A stretch of DNA of 64,000 nucleotides from JAXMEQ01 sp046348225 (GTDB lineage Bacteria > Pseudomonadota > Gammaproteobacteria > Burkholderiales > Burkholderiaceae_C): contig JAXMEQ010000004.1 in assembly GCA_046348225.1 (NCBI GenBank), positions 62,001 through 126,000 of the forward strand, written 5' to 3'. Below the pieces are notes generated by a model, which saw only the letters and a list, made by a program, of their open reading frames with translations, did not search any database and was not told the DNA's origin. Each line of letters starts with the position of its first letter. Within the stretch, counting starts at the first letter, position 1. A program made the position numbers and the translations under genes. Below are positions 1 through 8,354 of this stretch, in pieces.

Positions 1-302
1 CCGCAGGCGAACTGGTCGAGGTTGGTTTTGCCCACCAGCTGTGCACCAGAATCGAGCAGCTTGCGGACCACGGTGGCGTGCTCTGCAGGCGGATAGGCAA
101 ACGCCGGGCAGGCCGCGGTGGTGGGCAGGCCCGCAGTGTCGATGTTGTCCTTGGCGGCAAAGCGCAGGCCGGCCAGCGGGCCGGCACTTGCCAGAACCAG
201 TGGCGCGTCAAACCGCGATATCCAGGCCTGCGGCGCGCCCTGCGCACCGCCAGCAGGCGAGGCGGTGTGGGCGGTTTCGGCAGGGACTGCGGCTTGCACC
301 AT
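1..302 (-). CDS. atzF: Allophanate hydrolase / amidase-signature enzyme, N-terminal part (cut by window edge)
   Basis: Only the first ~100 codons are present; the gene runs off the left edge. The protein reads FAAKDNIDTAGLPTTAACPA and then GKTNLDQFA, the start of the amidase-signature fold. The first lysine (about residue 51) is the triad Lys. The PTTAACPAFAY stretch is typical of allophanate hydrolases, which split allophanate into ammonia and CO2 at the end of the urea carboxylase route. The ATG at 302 is the first start after the upstream ATPase gene, 84 bp away. A urea link would have to be confirmed by a urea carboxylase gene outside the window. A generic amidase is the alternative. Confidence 0.7.
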   Translation of the reverse strand, partial: MVQAAVPAETAHTASPAGGAQGAPQAWISRFDAPLVLASAGPLAGLRFAAKDNIDTAGLPTTAACPAFAYPPAEHATVVRKLLDSGAQLVGKTNLDQFAC

Positions 303-386
303 CTTTGAGCATCCAATCTTGTATCCAAGTTGAAATGCAAAAGCTGTGCCAGCCGCGGCAAGGGCGGCCGTGTTGCCGTCAGGTGT

Positions 387-992
387 TCAGGCGCCCAGCG
401 TCCAAGCGCAGGCCAGCGGCACGCCCGCTGGGGCCACATGGTCCGCCACCACCCAGCCCCGGCGCGGATCGGCGGCCGCTTCGTGCAGCAGTTCCGTGAT
501 GAAGCGCGCTGACGGCTTGTCGAGCGCGGCAAAGGGCTGGTCGAGCAGCGTGAGCGTGGCGCCTGCCGCAAAAGCTGCTGCCAGCCAGACCTTGCGCCGC
601 GACCCGGTGGAGAGCATGTCCAGCCGCTTGGTCATGTGCTGTTCAAGGTCCAGTTCGGCCGCCAGGTCAGCCAGCAGCGCACGGTCCAGCGCGGGGTGTT
701 GTTGCGCCAACCGCTCAAAGCACTGCGACGGGGTGAGCGCGTCGCAGCCATCGGCGCGCGGGTTGACCCAGAACACGGTGCCATGCACCTGCAGCGCGCC
801 GGCCTGCGGCGACAGCTCGCCCGCCAGCAGGCGCAGCAGCGTGGTCTTGCCCGCGCCCTCGTCACCGCCCAGCCAGCTGACGCCGGGCGGCAGCGCGAAC
901 GAAAGCGCGTCGAACAGCGGCACCTGGCCAGGCCACGAGAATCGCAGCGCAGTGGCGTGCGCCACCGAAATATCGGCGCGCCTGGTGTTCAA
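387..992 (-). CDS. Short ABC-type ATPase with a Gln in place of the Walker B catalytic Glu
   Basis: About 201 residues, a single nucleotide-binding domain of the size of CcmA-like ATPases. Walker A is GGDEGAGKTT (about residues 42-51), the signature region is LSTGSRRKVWLAAA and Walker B reads LTLLDQPFAALD. The usual DEP is DQP, with codon CAG, so the catalytic carboxylate is missing. The chosen start is TTG at 992, which overlaps the stop of the upstream SUMF1-like gene as TTGA; a GTG at 965 is the alternative. No permease lies beside it, and it has no obvious tie to the phosphonate importer. Substrate and partner are unknown. Confidence 0.7.
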   Translation of the reverse strand: MNTRRADISVAHATALRFSWPGQVPLFDALSFALPPGVSWLGGDEGAGKTTLLRLLAGELSPQAGALQVHGTVFWVNPRADGCDALTPSQCFERLAQQHPALDRALLADLAAELDLEQHMTKRLDMLSTGSRRKVWLAAAFAAGATLTLLDQPFAALDKPSARFITELLHEAAADPRRGWVVADHVAPAGVPLACAWTLGA

Positions 993-1768
993 GGTCCGCC
1001 GTCTTTCACGCAGCGAAAGCCGATGTACACCACCGCCGTGTCGGCGGGTTTGGACTGCAGGTGGTCGGCGCGCATCTGGGCTGCGCCGTACCACCACGAG
1101 CCCCCGCGCGTACGCCGCTCGGCATTGCCGCTGGCGCCGGGCGGCTCGTCCACCCATTCCCAGGCGTTGCCGCCCATGTCATGCAAACCATTGACCCCGG
1201 CCGGGGTGGCACCGGCGCGGGCATGGCCATGGCCGCGCAGCAGGCTGGCGCCATGGCGGATGGCGCGCTGCTGCGCCTGCGGCCCGCAGTCGTCCAGGCA
1301 CTGCGCACCTTGTGGAGACTCGCCCGTGGGAAAGGGGTAGCTGCGCCCACGCTGCCAGGGCGCGGGCGGTGCGCTGCGCTGTTCGGTGTAGGCCGCGCTG
1401 ACCCATTGCGCGTCGGTGGGCAGGCGACCCCCCGCCCAGCGGCAGAAGGCCTGCGCTTCGCCAAAGGTGATATGCACCGCCGGCTCGTCGTCGGCCGCGC
1501 GCTGGCCGCCGCCGAACGGCATGGCCCAGGTCCAGCCGGGCTTGCGCACCCAGCCGGCTTCATATACCTCGCCACCGCCAGCCCGCTCGGCCCGGGTGAT
1601 GGTGCTGGTGGCCTGCACGAAGCGACGGAACTGTCCAACCGTGGTTTCGGTCCGGGCCATGCTGAAGCCTGGCAGCGCCACCCAGTCGATCTGCGCCGGG
1701 TTGGCGCCCTGCGCCTGCGCCAGGCTGCACAGCCCGAAAGCGCACAGAAGAAGCGGGAAGATTCGCAT
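989..1768 (-). CDS. Exported SUMF1/FGE-like domain protein lacking the catalytic cysteine pair
   Basis: 259 residues. A signal peptide (MRIFPLLLCAFGLCSLAQAQ) is followed by a formylglycine-generating-enzyme-like fold: FSMARTETTVGQFRRF near the start, GRLPTDAQWVSAA in the middle, then GLHDMGGNAWEWVDE and finally RGGSWWYGAAQMRADH with GFRCVKD. Family members of this type act as sulfatase activators or as inert binding modules. The C-terminal block lacks the two closely spaced Cys of true formylglycine-generating enzymes, so oxidase activity is unlikely. The ATG at 1768 is favoured by the signal peptide. It is translationally coupled to the following ATPase gene. Confidence 0.7.
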   Translation of the reverse strand: MRIFPLLLCAFGLCSLAQAQGANPAQIDWVALPGFSMARTETTVGQFRRFVQATSTITRAERAGGGEVYEAGWVRKPGWTWAMPFGGGQRAADDEPAVHITFGEAQAFCRWAGGRLPTDAQWVSAAYTEQRSAPPAPWQRGRSYPFPTGESPQGAQCLDDCGPQAQQRAIRHGASLLRGHGHARAGATPAGVNGLHDMGGNAWEWVDEPPGASGNAERRTRGGSWWYGAAQMRADHLQSKPADTAVVYIGFRCVKDGGP

Positions 1769-1786
1769 GCCGGCATTGTCCTTCAA

Positions 1787-1843
1787 GCCAAAATGGCCTG
1801 CAGCCCGCACGGGATATGCGCAAGGCGCTATCAAAACAATAGC
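1787..1843 (+). repeat. Dispersed palindromic repeat, copy 1
   Basis: 57-bp element between the HAD stop and the SUMF1-like start. It opens with CCAAAATGGCCTGCAGCCCG and closes with the inverted repeat GCTATCAAAACAATAGC. Seven further copies occur in the window (21932, 27986, 31237, 48644, 51024, 58748, 60487). Confidence 0.8.
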
Positions 1844-1847
1844 GTTT

Positions 1848-2528
1848 TCAGCGTGGCAGTTGCAGCGTGGGCCAGCCACGCAGCCGCGCCTCGGCGCGCA
1901 GCCGCTCGTCCGGGTCCACCGCCACCGGGTGGTGCACGGCGCACAGCAGCGGCAGGTCATTGATGCTGTCGCTGTAGGCCGTGCTGGTGAACTGGCCCAG
2001 CGAATGGCCGCGCGCGGCCAGCCAGTCGTGCAGGCGCCGCACCTTGCCGTCGCGCATGTTGAGCGTGCCTTGCGTACGGCCGGTGAAGCAGCCTTCCACG
2101 CTTTCCACGTCGGTGGCAATCAGGTGCTCGATGCCCAGGTACAGCGCCGTCAGCTCGGTGATGAAGCGGTTGGTGGCGGTGGTCAGCACCACCAGATCGC
2201 CCGCGTCCAGGTGCTGGTCCACCAGGGCCATGGCGGCAGACGGGATGCGCGGCGCGACCACGGTGGCCATGAATTCCTGGCGCAGCGGCTCCCACTGGGC
2301 GGGCGTGCGGCCGGCCAGCGTGCCCACATAGAAGTCGGCAAACGCCTGGGCATCGACGGTGCCGGCCTTGTAGCGCGCCTCCACATCGGCATTGCGCGCG
2401 GCGAAGGCGGCGCGCTCGAGCACGCCCTGCTGCATCAGGAACTCGACCCACAGCACGTCGCTGTCGCCCGACAGCAGCGTGTGGTCCAGGTCAAACAGCG
2501 TGAGTTTCAAACGGCTCTCAGGTGCCAC
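1848..2528 (-). CDS. HAD-IB family phosphatase (SerB-like)
   Basis: 226 residues. Motif I is LFDLDHTLL (nucleophile Asp near residue 12), motif II is LVVLTTATN, the Lys motif is RDGKVRRL and motif IV is AYSDSINDLPLL. All residues needed for phosphomonoester hydrolysis are present. It resembles the widespread HAD-IB group of unassigned substrate rather than true SerB. The start is GTG at 2528, which lies inside the 3' end of the aldehyde dehydrogenase gene (22-bp overlap), indicating coupling. In this operon a phosphomonoesterase could release an amino alcohol such as ethanolamine from its phosphate ester, but that is inference only. Confidence 0.85.
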   Translation of the reverse strand: MAPESRLKLTLFDLDHTLLSGDSDVLWVEFLMQQGVLERAAFAARNADVEARYKAGTVDAQAFADFYVGTLAGRTPAQWEPLRQEFMATVVAPRIPSAAMALVDQHLDAGDLVVLTTATNRFITELTALYLGIEHLIATDVESVEGCFTGRTQGTLNMRDGKVRRLHDWLAARGHSLGQFTSTAYSDSINDLPLLCAVHHPVAVDPDERLRAEARLRGWPTLQLPR

Positions 2529-3880
2529 GCCTTCGGGCGCGTGAAGGTCTCGATGCCGTAGGTGGACAGCGTCAGGCCCACGCCCGAGTCGCCATGGCCG
2601 CTCCAGGGCAGGCGCGGGCTGACGCGGTCGCAGCAGTTCCAGTAGGCGCTGCCGGCGTTCACCTGCGACAGCACGGCCCGGGCGCGCGCCTCGTCGGGTG
2701 TGTAGACCCCGGCCGTGAGGCCGTAGCGGGTGTCGTTCATGAGCTGCACGGCCTGTGCATCACCACTGACCTTCTGGATGCCGATGATGGGGCCAAAGCT
2801 TTCCTCGCGCATCAGGTCCATGGCGTGCGTCACGTTGCTGAACACCGTGGGCGGGTACCAGTTGCCGGGGCCCGGGCCGCGCGCACCCCCCAGCAGCAAG
2901 GTGGCTCCCTTGGCGCGCGCATCGACCACCTGGGCATCCAGCACGTCGAGTTGCGGTGCCCGGGTGATGGCGCCAATGTAGGTGTCATCGCTCATGGGGT
3001 CACCGCTCTTGAAGGTTTTGACCGTGTCCACAAACGCCGCCACAAAGGCGTCGTGGATTTTCTCGTGCACATAGATGCGCTCGACCGAGCAGCAGCTCTG
3101 GCCGGTGTTGTACATGGCACCGTCAGCCAGCGACTCGGCGGCCGCTTTCGGGTCGGCATCGTCGGCCACGTAGGTCGGGTCCTTGCCGCCCAGCTCGAGC
3201 TGCAGCTTGATGAAGCGACCGCTCACGGCCTGGGCGATGCGCCGTCCTGTGGCCACCGAGCCGGTGAAGAACACCCCGTCCACCGGCTGCGCCAGCAAGG
3301 CGGCGCCCACGTCGCCGGTGCCCACCAGACAGGCCATGACGTCGCGCGGCACGCCCGCCTCGTGCAGCAGGCGGGCAATGGCCAGGCCGGTCATGGCAGC
3401 GTATTCCGACGGCTTGTACAACACCGCGTTGCCGGTGAGCAGCGCCGGCAGGATCACGTTGCAGCCCACGAACCAGGGGTAGTTCCAGGCCGAGATGTTG
3501 GCCACCACGCCCAGCGGAATGTGCTGGATCTGCTCCTTCATGCCGGCGTCGTCAAAGACGGTTTCGGTGCCGGTCGCCAGCTCCACTTCCTTCAAGAAAA
3601 AGTCGATCCGCCCGAGCAGGCCATCGAGCTCGTTGCGCGACATCGTGATGGGCTTGCCGGTCTCGCGCGTCATGGTGGCGGCCAGCGATTCCAGCTCGCG
3701 CACCACGCCGGCGCGGAACCGCTCAACGCAGGCCTTGCGGGCCGCCAGCGGTGTGGCGGCCCAGGCCGGTTGCGCGGCGCGGGCGGCGGCGGCTTTGGCG
3801 GCCACCGAAGCAGCGTCGTCCGCCTGAAGGGTGGCAATCACTTCGCCCGTGGCAGGGTTGTGAACAGCAAGTGTGGTCAT
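2507..3880 (-). CDS. NAD(P)-dependent aldehyde dehydrogenase
   Basis: 457 residues, full ALDH fold. SAWNYPW (about 130-136) and the FTGSVATGRRIA loop bind the cofactor. The general base Glu is in LELGGKDP (about 229) and the catalytic Cys in NTGQSCCS (263). The ATG at 3880 overlaps the stop of the upstream amidotransferase gene by 4 bp (ATGA). Lying between a gamma-glutamyl hydrolase and a phosphatase, and downstream of an iron alcohol dehydrogenase, it probably oxidises the aldehyde made by that enzyme, possibly while still gamma-glutamylated. It is distinct from PhnY at 14309. The exact substrate is unknown. Confidence 0.9.
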   Translation of the reverse strand: MTTLAVHNPATGEVIATLQADDAASVAAKAAAARAAQPAWAATPLAARKACVERFRAGVVRELESLAATMTRETGKPITMSRNELDGLLGRIDFFLKEVELATGTETVFDDAGMKEQIQHIPLGVVANISAWNYPWFVGCNVILPALLTGNAVLYKPSEYAAMTGLAIARLLHEAGVPRDVMACLVGTGDVGAALLAQPVDGVFFTGSVATGRRIAQAVSGRFIKLQLELGGKDPTYVADDADPKAAAESLADGAMYNTGQSCCSVERIYVHEKIHDAFVAAFVDTVKTFKSGDPMSDDTYIGAITRAPQLDVLDAQVVDARAKGATLLLGGARGPGPGNWYPPTVFSNVTHAMDLMREESFGPIIGIQKVSGDAQAVQLMNDTRYGLTAGVYTPDEARARAVLSQVNAGSAYWNCCDRVSPRLPWSGHGDSGVGLTLSTYGIETFTRPKAWHLRAV

Positions 3881-4671
3881 GAGCGGCCTTGTTTCTGCGC
3901 GGCCGCAGCAGCGGCCAAGAAGTCTTGCAGCAGCGCGGCGTCGTCGATCGTGTCCGAGCCGGGCTGGTGGAATTCGGGGTGCCACTGGACAGCCGCGATG
4001 TAGCTTTTGGACCGGTCCTTGCGGCGGATGGCCTCAACGAGGCCGTCTTCTGCGCTGAAGGCCTCGGCCTCGAACTCGTCGGCCAGCGCCTTGATGGCCT
4101 GGTGGTGGATGCTGTTGACGCGCACCCGCTCCACCCCGGGGTACAGCGCCGACAGCCGCGTGCCGGGGCGGATGTCCACGCGGTGGAAGTTCTGGTCGTA
4201 GGTGCCGGCATCACGGTGGTTGAACGAGGCGGGCACCTGGGTCTGGATGTCCTGGTACAGGGTGCCGCCATAGGCCACGTTCAGCAGCTGCAGGCCGCGG
4301 CACACGCCAAACACCGGCTTGCCCTGCGCCTCGAACGCGGCGACCAGGGCTTTGTCGTATTCGTCACGGATGCGGTCGCCGGCCCAGCGCTCCTCCAGCG
4401 GCGTCTCTCCATAGCTGCCGGGCCACACGTCAGCACCGCCATGCAGCACCAGGCCGTCCAGCCACTGGGCGTAGTGGTCAAACGTGACGTCACCGCGCAT
4501 CGTGGCCCCCGTGGGGCAGGGCACCATGACCACCATGGCACCGGACGACATGACCCAGTGCGCAATGGACTGTTCCACATACTGCAGCGTCTTGCCGGTG
4601 AACAGCGAGCGCGTGGGGTCGGCGTGGTTAAAGCACGCCGACAGGCCGATCTTCAGGCGGTTGGCTGGCAT
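3877..4671 (-). CDS. Class I glutamine-amidotransferase-like gamma-glutamyl hydrolase (PuuD-like, peptidase C26)
   Basis: 264 residues. The nucleophile is Cys124 in FGVCRGLQLLN and the His-Glu pair is QWHPEF (His231, Glu233), a complete triad. The LHGGADVWP and NSIHHQAIK segments are typical of PuuD, which hydrolyses gamma-Glu-GABA. Together with the glutamine-synthetase-like ligase three genes upstream it marks a gamma-glutamylation pathway: the ligase protects an amine, and this enzyme releases glutamate plus the oxidised product. It sits 12 bp after the Fe-alcohol dehydrogenase and overlaps the ALDH by 4 bp. Confidence 0.88.
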   Translation of the reverse strand: MPANRLKIGLSACFNHADPTRSLFTGKTLQYVEQSIAHWVMSSGAMVVMVPCPTGATMRGDVTFDHYAQWLDGLVLHGGADVWPGSYGETPLEERWAGDRIRDEYDKALVAAFEAQGKPVFGVCRGLQLLNVAYGGTLYQDIQTQVPASFNHRDAGTYDQNFHRVDIRPGTRLSALYPGVERVRVNSIHHQAIKALADEFEAEAFSAEDGLVEAIRRKDRSKSYIAAVQWHPEFHQPGSDTIDDAALLQDFLAAAAAAQKQGRS

Positions 4672-4683
4672 GGCAGGCTCCGG

Positions 4684-5817
4684 CTACAGCGCGGCCTGGA
4701 ACAGGCGCTCGAAGTCCGCCGCCGTGCAGGGCCGCGGGTTGGTCTGGTGGCAGATGTCGGCGGTGGCAATTTCCACCAGCCGGGGAATCTGCGCCGCCTT
4801 GACGCCATGCGCCGCCAGCGACCCGGTGATGCCCACGCGCGCCTTGAGCGCACGCAGCCAGGGCACGAATTCGCTGCCACCGCCGCTGATGCGGCACACA
4901 TGCGCGAGCTCGTCAAACTTGGCCGGCACAGCCTCGTGGTTCCAGGCCATCACGGTGTCGATCATCAGCGCGTTGGCCAGGCCGTGGTGCAGGTCGCACA
5001 CGGCGCCCAGGGCGTGGGCGCAGGAGTGCACGGCGCCCAGGTCCTTCTGGAATGCGATGGCGCCCATCATGGACGCCATCATCATGTCGCTGCGGGCCTG
5101 CAGGTTGCCGGGCTGTGTAACGGCCGTGACCAACGCTGCAGCGGCAATGCGTGTGCCCTCCAGCGCAATGCCGTCGCACAACGGATGGTAGGCAGGCGAG
5201 AGATAGCTTTCCACGTTGTGCGTGAGCGCGTCCATGCCGGTGGCGGCTGTCACCTGTGGCGGCAGGCCCAGCGTGAGCTCAGGGTCGGCAAACACGCATT
5301 TGGCCAGGATCTTCGGGCTGAACACCACGCGCTTGAGGTGCGTGTCGTTCTCGCTCACGACAGACGAGCGGCCCACTTCCGAGCCGGTGCCCGAGGTGGT
5401 CGGCAGTGCCACAAAGTACGGCAGCTCATGCGTGATGGCGCGCACCTGCGGGTGGTCCCAGACGTATTCCAGGATGTCGCCCTCGTGCGTGGCGGCTACA
5501 CCCACCACCTTGGCCACGTCCAGCGCCGCACCGCCGCCGAAGCCGATGATGCAGTCCGCGCCATGCGCCTTGTATGCAGCGGCGCCGTCCATCACCTGGC
5601 TGCAAGTGGGGTTGCCGAACACGCCGCTGAACACGGCCACCTCGAGACCGCCGAGATGCGTTTTGAATTCGGCCAGCACCGGCAGCGCCGCCAGCGCCCG
5701 GTCGGTCACGATCAGCGGGCGCTTGAGGCCCTGGTCCCGGAGGTGCTGCGCGACCAGCGTGCGCGCGCCAGCGCCGAACTTGATGGCGGTGGGGAAAGAA
5801 AAGCCGGAGATGTTCAT
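4684..5817 (-). CDS. Iron-containing alcohol dehydrogenase
   Basis: 377 residues, group III ADH. NAD binding: GFGGGAALDVAK. PTTSGTGSEVG is the second signature. Metal ligands lie in DALTHNVESY and in HSCAHALGAVCDLHHG, so the Fe2+ site appears complete. Canonical putrescine gamma-glutamyl pathways use an amine oxidase (PuuB) at this step. An alcohol dehydrogenase in the same position points to an amino alcohol as substrate, with the product passed to the ALDH. It lies 7 bp after the GS-like gene. Confidence 0.9.
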   Translation of the reverse strand: MNISGFSFPTAIKFGAGARTLVAQHLRDQGLKRPLIVTDRALAALPVLAEFKTHLGGLEVAVFSGVFGNPTCSQVMDGAAAYKAHGADCIIGFGGGAALDVAKVVGVAATHEGDILEYVWDHPQVRAITHELPYFVALPTTSGTGSEVGRSSVVSENDTHLKRVVFSPKILAKCVFADPELTLGLPPQVTAATGMDALTHNVESYLSPAYHPLCDGIALEGTRIAAAALVTAVTQPGNLQARSDMMMASMMGAIAFQKDLGAVHSCAHALGAVCDLHHGLANALMIDTVMAWNHEAVPAKFDELAHVCRISGGGSEFVPWLRALKARVGITGSLAAHGVKAAQIPRLVEIATADICHQTNPRPCTAADFERLFQAAL

Positions 5818-5824
5818 GGCAGGT

Positions 5825-7195
5825 TCAGATGATTTCGAAGTAACGCTTCATTTCCCAGTCGGTCACCGCGTCCAGCCACTGACGCCACTCCCATTCGCGG
5901 GTCGCGGCAAAGTGGTCGACAAACGTGTCACCGAGCCAGTCGCGGGCGATCTTCGACTCGCGGAAGTTGCGGGTGGTTTCGATCAGGGTGCGGGGCGCGC
6001 GGGGAATGTGCTCTGCACCCTGGTTGGTGCCGGTGATCGGCGGCGTGGTGAGCTTGAGTCCCTTTTCGACGCCATGGAGTCCAGCCGCAATCACGGCGGC
6101 CATGGCCAGGTAGGGGTTCACGTCGGCACCGGGGCAGCGCGTCTCCAGCCGCGTGGCCTTGGGGCTGCCGGCAATCACGCGGAAGCTGGCCGTGCGGTTG
6201 TCCATGCCCCAGGTCGGCTTGACCGGCGCCCAGAAGCCGTCCACCAGCCGCTTGTAGCTGTTGATGGTGGGCCAGATCATGGGTGCAAACTCCATCATGC
6301 AGGCCACCTGGCCGGCCAGGTAACTCTCGAACAGCTTGCTCATCTTGCGCGGGCTCTTCGCATCAAAGAACAAGTTGGTCTTGCCATCACTCAAGCTCTG
6401 ATGGATGTGGCCCGAGCAACCCGGCAGCGGCTGGTGCGGCTTGGCCATGAAGCTGGGCATGATGCCGAAGCGCGAGCCGATTTCCTTGGTACCGGTCTTG
6501 AACAGGATGGCCCGGTCGGCCTGCTCCAGCGCATCACTGAAGCCGATGGCCGCCTCGTACACGCCGGGGCCGGTTTCGGTGTGCAGGCCTTCAATCGGCA
6601 CGCCAAACGCCAGCATGTCGTCCATGAGGGCGTTGAAGAAGTCGCGGTTCTGGTTGGCGCGCAGCAGCGAATAGCCAAACATGCCCGGCGTCAACACCTC
6701 GGGTGCCACACCCTTTTTGGCCGCCCAGCTCTGCGGTGTCTCGAGGAAGTTGTACCACTCGAACTCCATGCCGGTCTTGACCTTGAAGCCCAGCCTCTCG
6801 GCGCGCTGGAGCACCCGCTTGAGCGTCTGCCGCGGGCAAGCCGGGTGGGGCGAACCGTCGGCGTTGACAAACTCACCCAGGAAAAAGGGCACGTTGTTGT
6901 CCCAGGGCACATGGCGCGCTGTGTCCAGGTCGAGCCGAGCCAGTGCATCCGGAAAGCCGTGCTGCCAGCCAGTGACCGTGGTGTTGTCGTAGCAGTTGTC
7001 CATCATGTCCCAGCCCAGCACCACGTCGCAGAAGCCGAAGCCGCCTTTGGGATAGGGCTCGGCCGTGCCGAAGAACTTGTCCTTGTGCAGGTACTTGCCG
7101 CGCAGGATGCCGTCAATGTCACTGACTGCGACCTTGACCTTGGCCGCGCCGGACTTCTGCACGGCGGCAACCGCGGGGTGGAGCTTGGTGGCCAT
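5825..7195 (-). CDS. Glutamine-synthetase-like gamma-glutamyl ligase (PuuA / GlnA4 type)
   Basis: 456 residues. The glutamine synthetase catalytic domain is recognisable: TGMEFEWYNF (Glu144, Glu146), HTETGPGVYE (Glu207, Glu214), PGCSGHIHQSL (His263, His265) and RLETRCPGAD. The N-terminal DGILRGKYLHKDKF region is that of PuuA-like ligases rather than GlnA, and the adenylylation Tyr context of GlnA is not seen. Such enzymes couple glutamate and ATP to an amine; known substrates are putrescine, ethanolamine (Streptomyces GlnA4) and isopropylamine. Neighbouring alcohol and aldehyde dehydrogenases favour an amino alcohol. It lies 24 bp after phnW in the same operon. Confidence 0.85.
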   Translation of the reverse strand: MATKLHPAVAAVQKSGAAKVKVAVSDIDGILRGKYLHKDKFFGTAEPYPKGGFGFCDVVLGWDMMDNCYDNTTVTGWQHGFPDALARLDLDTARHVPWDNNVPFFLGEFVNADGSPHPACPRQTLKRVLQRAERLGFKVKTGMEFEWYNFLETPQSWAAKKGVAPEVLTPGMFGYSLLRANQNRDFFNALMDDMLAFGVPIEGLHTETGPGVYEAAIGFSDALEQADRAILFKTGTKEIGSRFGIMPSFMAKPHQPLPGCSGHIHQSLSDGKTNLFFDAKSPRKMSKLFESYLAGQVACMMEFAPMIWPTINSYKRLVDGFWAPVKPTWGMDNRTASFRVIAGSPKATRLETRCPGADVNPYLAMAAVIAAGLHGVEKGLKLTTPPITGTNQGAEHIPRAPRTLIETTRNFRESKIARDWLGDTFVDHFAATREWEWRQWLDAVTDWEMKRYFEII

Positions 7196-7219
7196 GTGTT
7201 CTCCTCCTTGTTGTTCAGT

Positions 7220-8338
7220 TCATATCGCCGGTTCGCCCGAAGCAATGCCCATGTCCTGCAGGGCCAGCTCCACCGCATGGACGGCCTGCTCGATCTCCCC
7301 GGGGCCGATGGCGCCGATGCAGCCGACACGGAAGGTCTCCACCTGGGTCAGCTTGCCCGGATACAGGATGAAACCGTGCGCTTTGGCCGCGTTGTAGAAC
7401 GCCTTGAACTCGTAGCGCGGGTCACCCGGCGCATGAAACGTCACGATGATCGGCGCCTGCACCGCCGGGTCCAGGAAGGGCATGAAGCCGAGCCGACCCA
7501 TGCCGTCAATCAGCGTACGGTAGTTGGCGGTGTAGCGGGCCAGCCGCGCCGGCTGGCCGCCCTCGGCCTCGAACTGCGCAATCGCTTCGGCCAGCGCCAC
7601 CACCACATGCGTGGGCGGCGTGAAGCGCCACTGACCGGTCTTTTCCATGTAGGTGTACTGGTCGTGCAGGTCCATCGCCAGGCTCTGGCTCTGGCCGGCA
7701 CAACTGTCCAGAATGGCCTTGCGCAGGAACACAAAGCCCATGCCCGGCACACCTTCCAGGCATTTGCCGCTGGCCGCCACCAGCGCATCAAACCGCACGG
7801 TGCGCGCATCGATCGGCAGGGCCGCAAACGAGCTCATGGCGTCCACGATCAGGCCCCTGCCGTGCGCAGCACAGACATCGGCCACTGCCTGCAATGGGTT
7901 GAGCACGCCGGCACCGGTCTCGCAATGGATCATGACCACATGCGTGATGCTGGCGTCGGCCTTGAGCCGCTCGTCGAGCACGCTGGCCGACACCGGCTCA
8001 TGGTCACCAAAATCGACCACTGTGCAACGCCGGCCCATCAGGTTGGTAAGCCGCGCCGCGCGTTTGCAGTAGGCGCCGTTGTCCAGCACCAGCACATGGC
8101 CATCGCGTGGCACCACGGTGGCCACCGCCGCTTCCACGCTGAAGGTGCCGCTGCCCTGCAGGGGCACGACCACATGGGTGTCCTCCCCGTGCACGATGGC
8201 CAGCAGGCTCCTGCGCACGCGGGCCGTCACGGCGTTGAACTCGGCGTCCCACGAGCCCCAGTCGCGCAGCATGGCCAGCTTGGTGCGCAGCGTGGTGGTC
8301 AGCGGGCCAGGGGTGAGAAGAATCTTGTCGCGGTCCAT
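7220..8338 (-). CDS. phnW: 2-aminoethylphosphonate:pyruvate transaminase
   Basis: 372 residues, fold-type I PLP enzyme. The N terminus ILLTPGPLTTTLRTKLAMLR followed by DWGSWD is characteristic of PhnW. Other features are PLQGSGTFSVEA (phosphate cup), IVDAMSS (Asp166) and the PLP lysine in AASGKCLEG (Lys192). It moves the amino group of AEP to pyruvate, giving phosphonoacetaldehyde and alanine in the cytoplasm. The start at 8338 matches the family N terminus. It follows the permease gene by 16 bp. PhnY and PhnA in the divergent operon complete the route. Confidence 0.93.
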   Translation of the reverse strand: MDRDKILLTPGPLTTTLRTKLAMLRDWGSWDAEFNAVTARVRRSLLAIVHGEDTHVVVPLQGSGTFSVEAAVATVVPRDGHVLVLDNGAYCKRAARLTNLMGRRCTVVDFGDHEPVSASVLDERLKADASITHVVMIHCETGAGVLNPLQAVADVCAAHGRGLIVDAMSSFAALPIDARTVRFDALVAASGKCLEGVPGMGFVFLRKAILDSCAGQSQSLAMDLHDQYTYMEKTGQWRFTPPTHVVVALAEAIAQFEAEGGQPARLARYTANYRTLIDGMGRLGFMPFLDPAVQAPIIVTFHAPGDPRYEFKAFYNAAKAHGFILYPGKLTQVETFRVGCIGAIGPGEIEQAVHAVELALQDMGIASGEPAI

Positions 8339-8354
8339 CGGATGTCTCTCGTCC

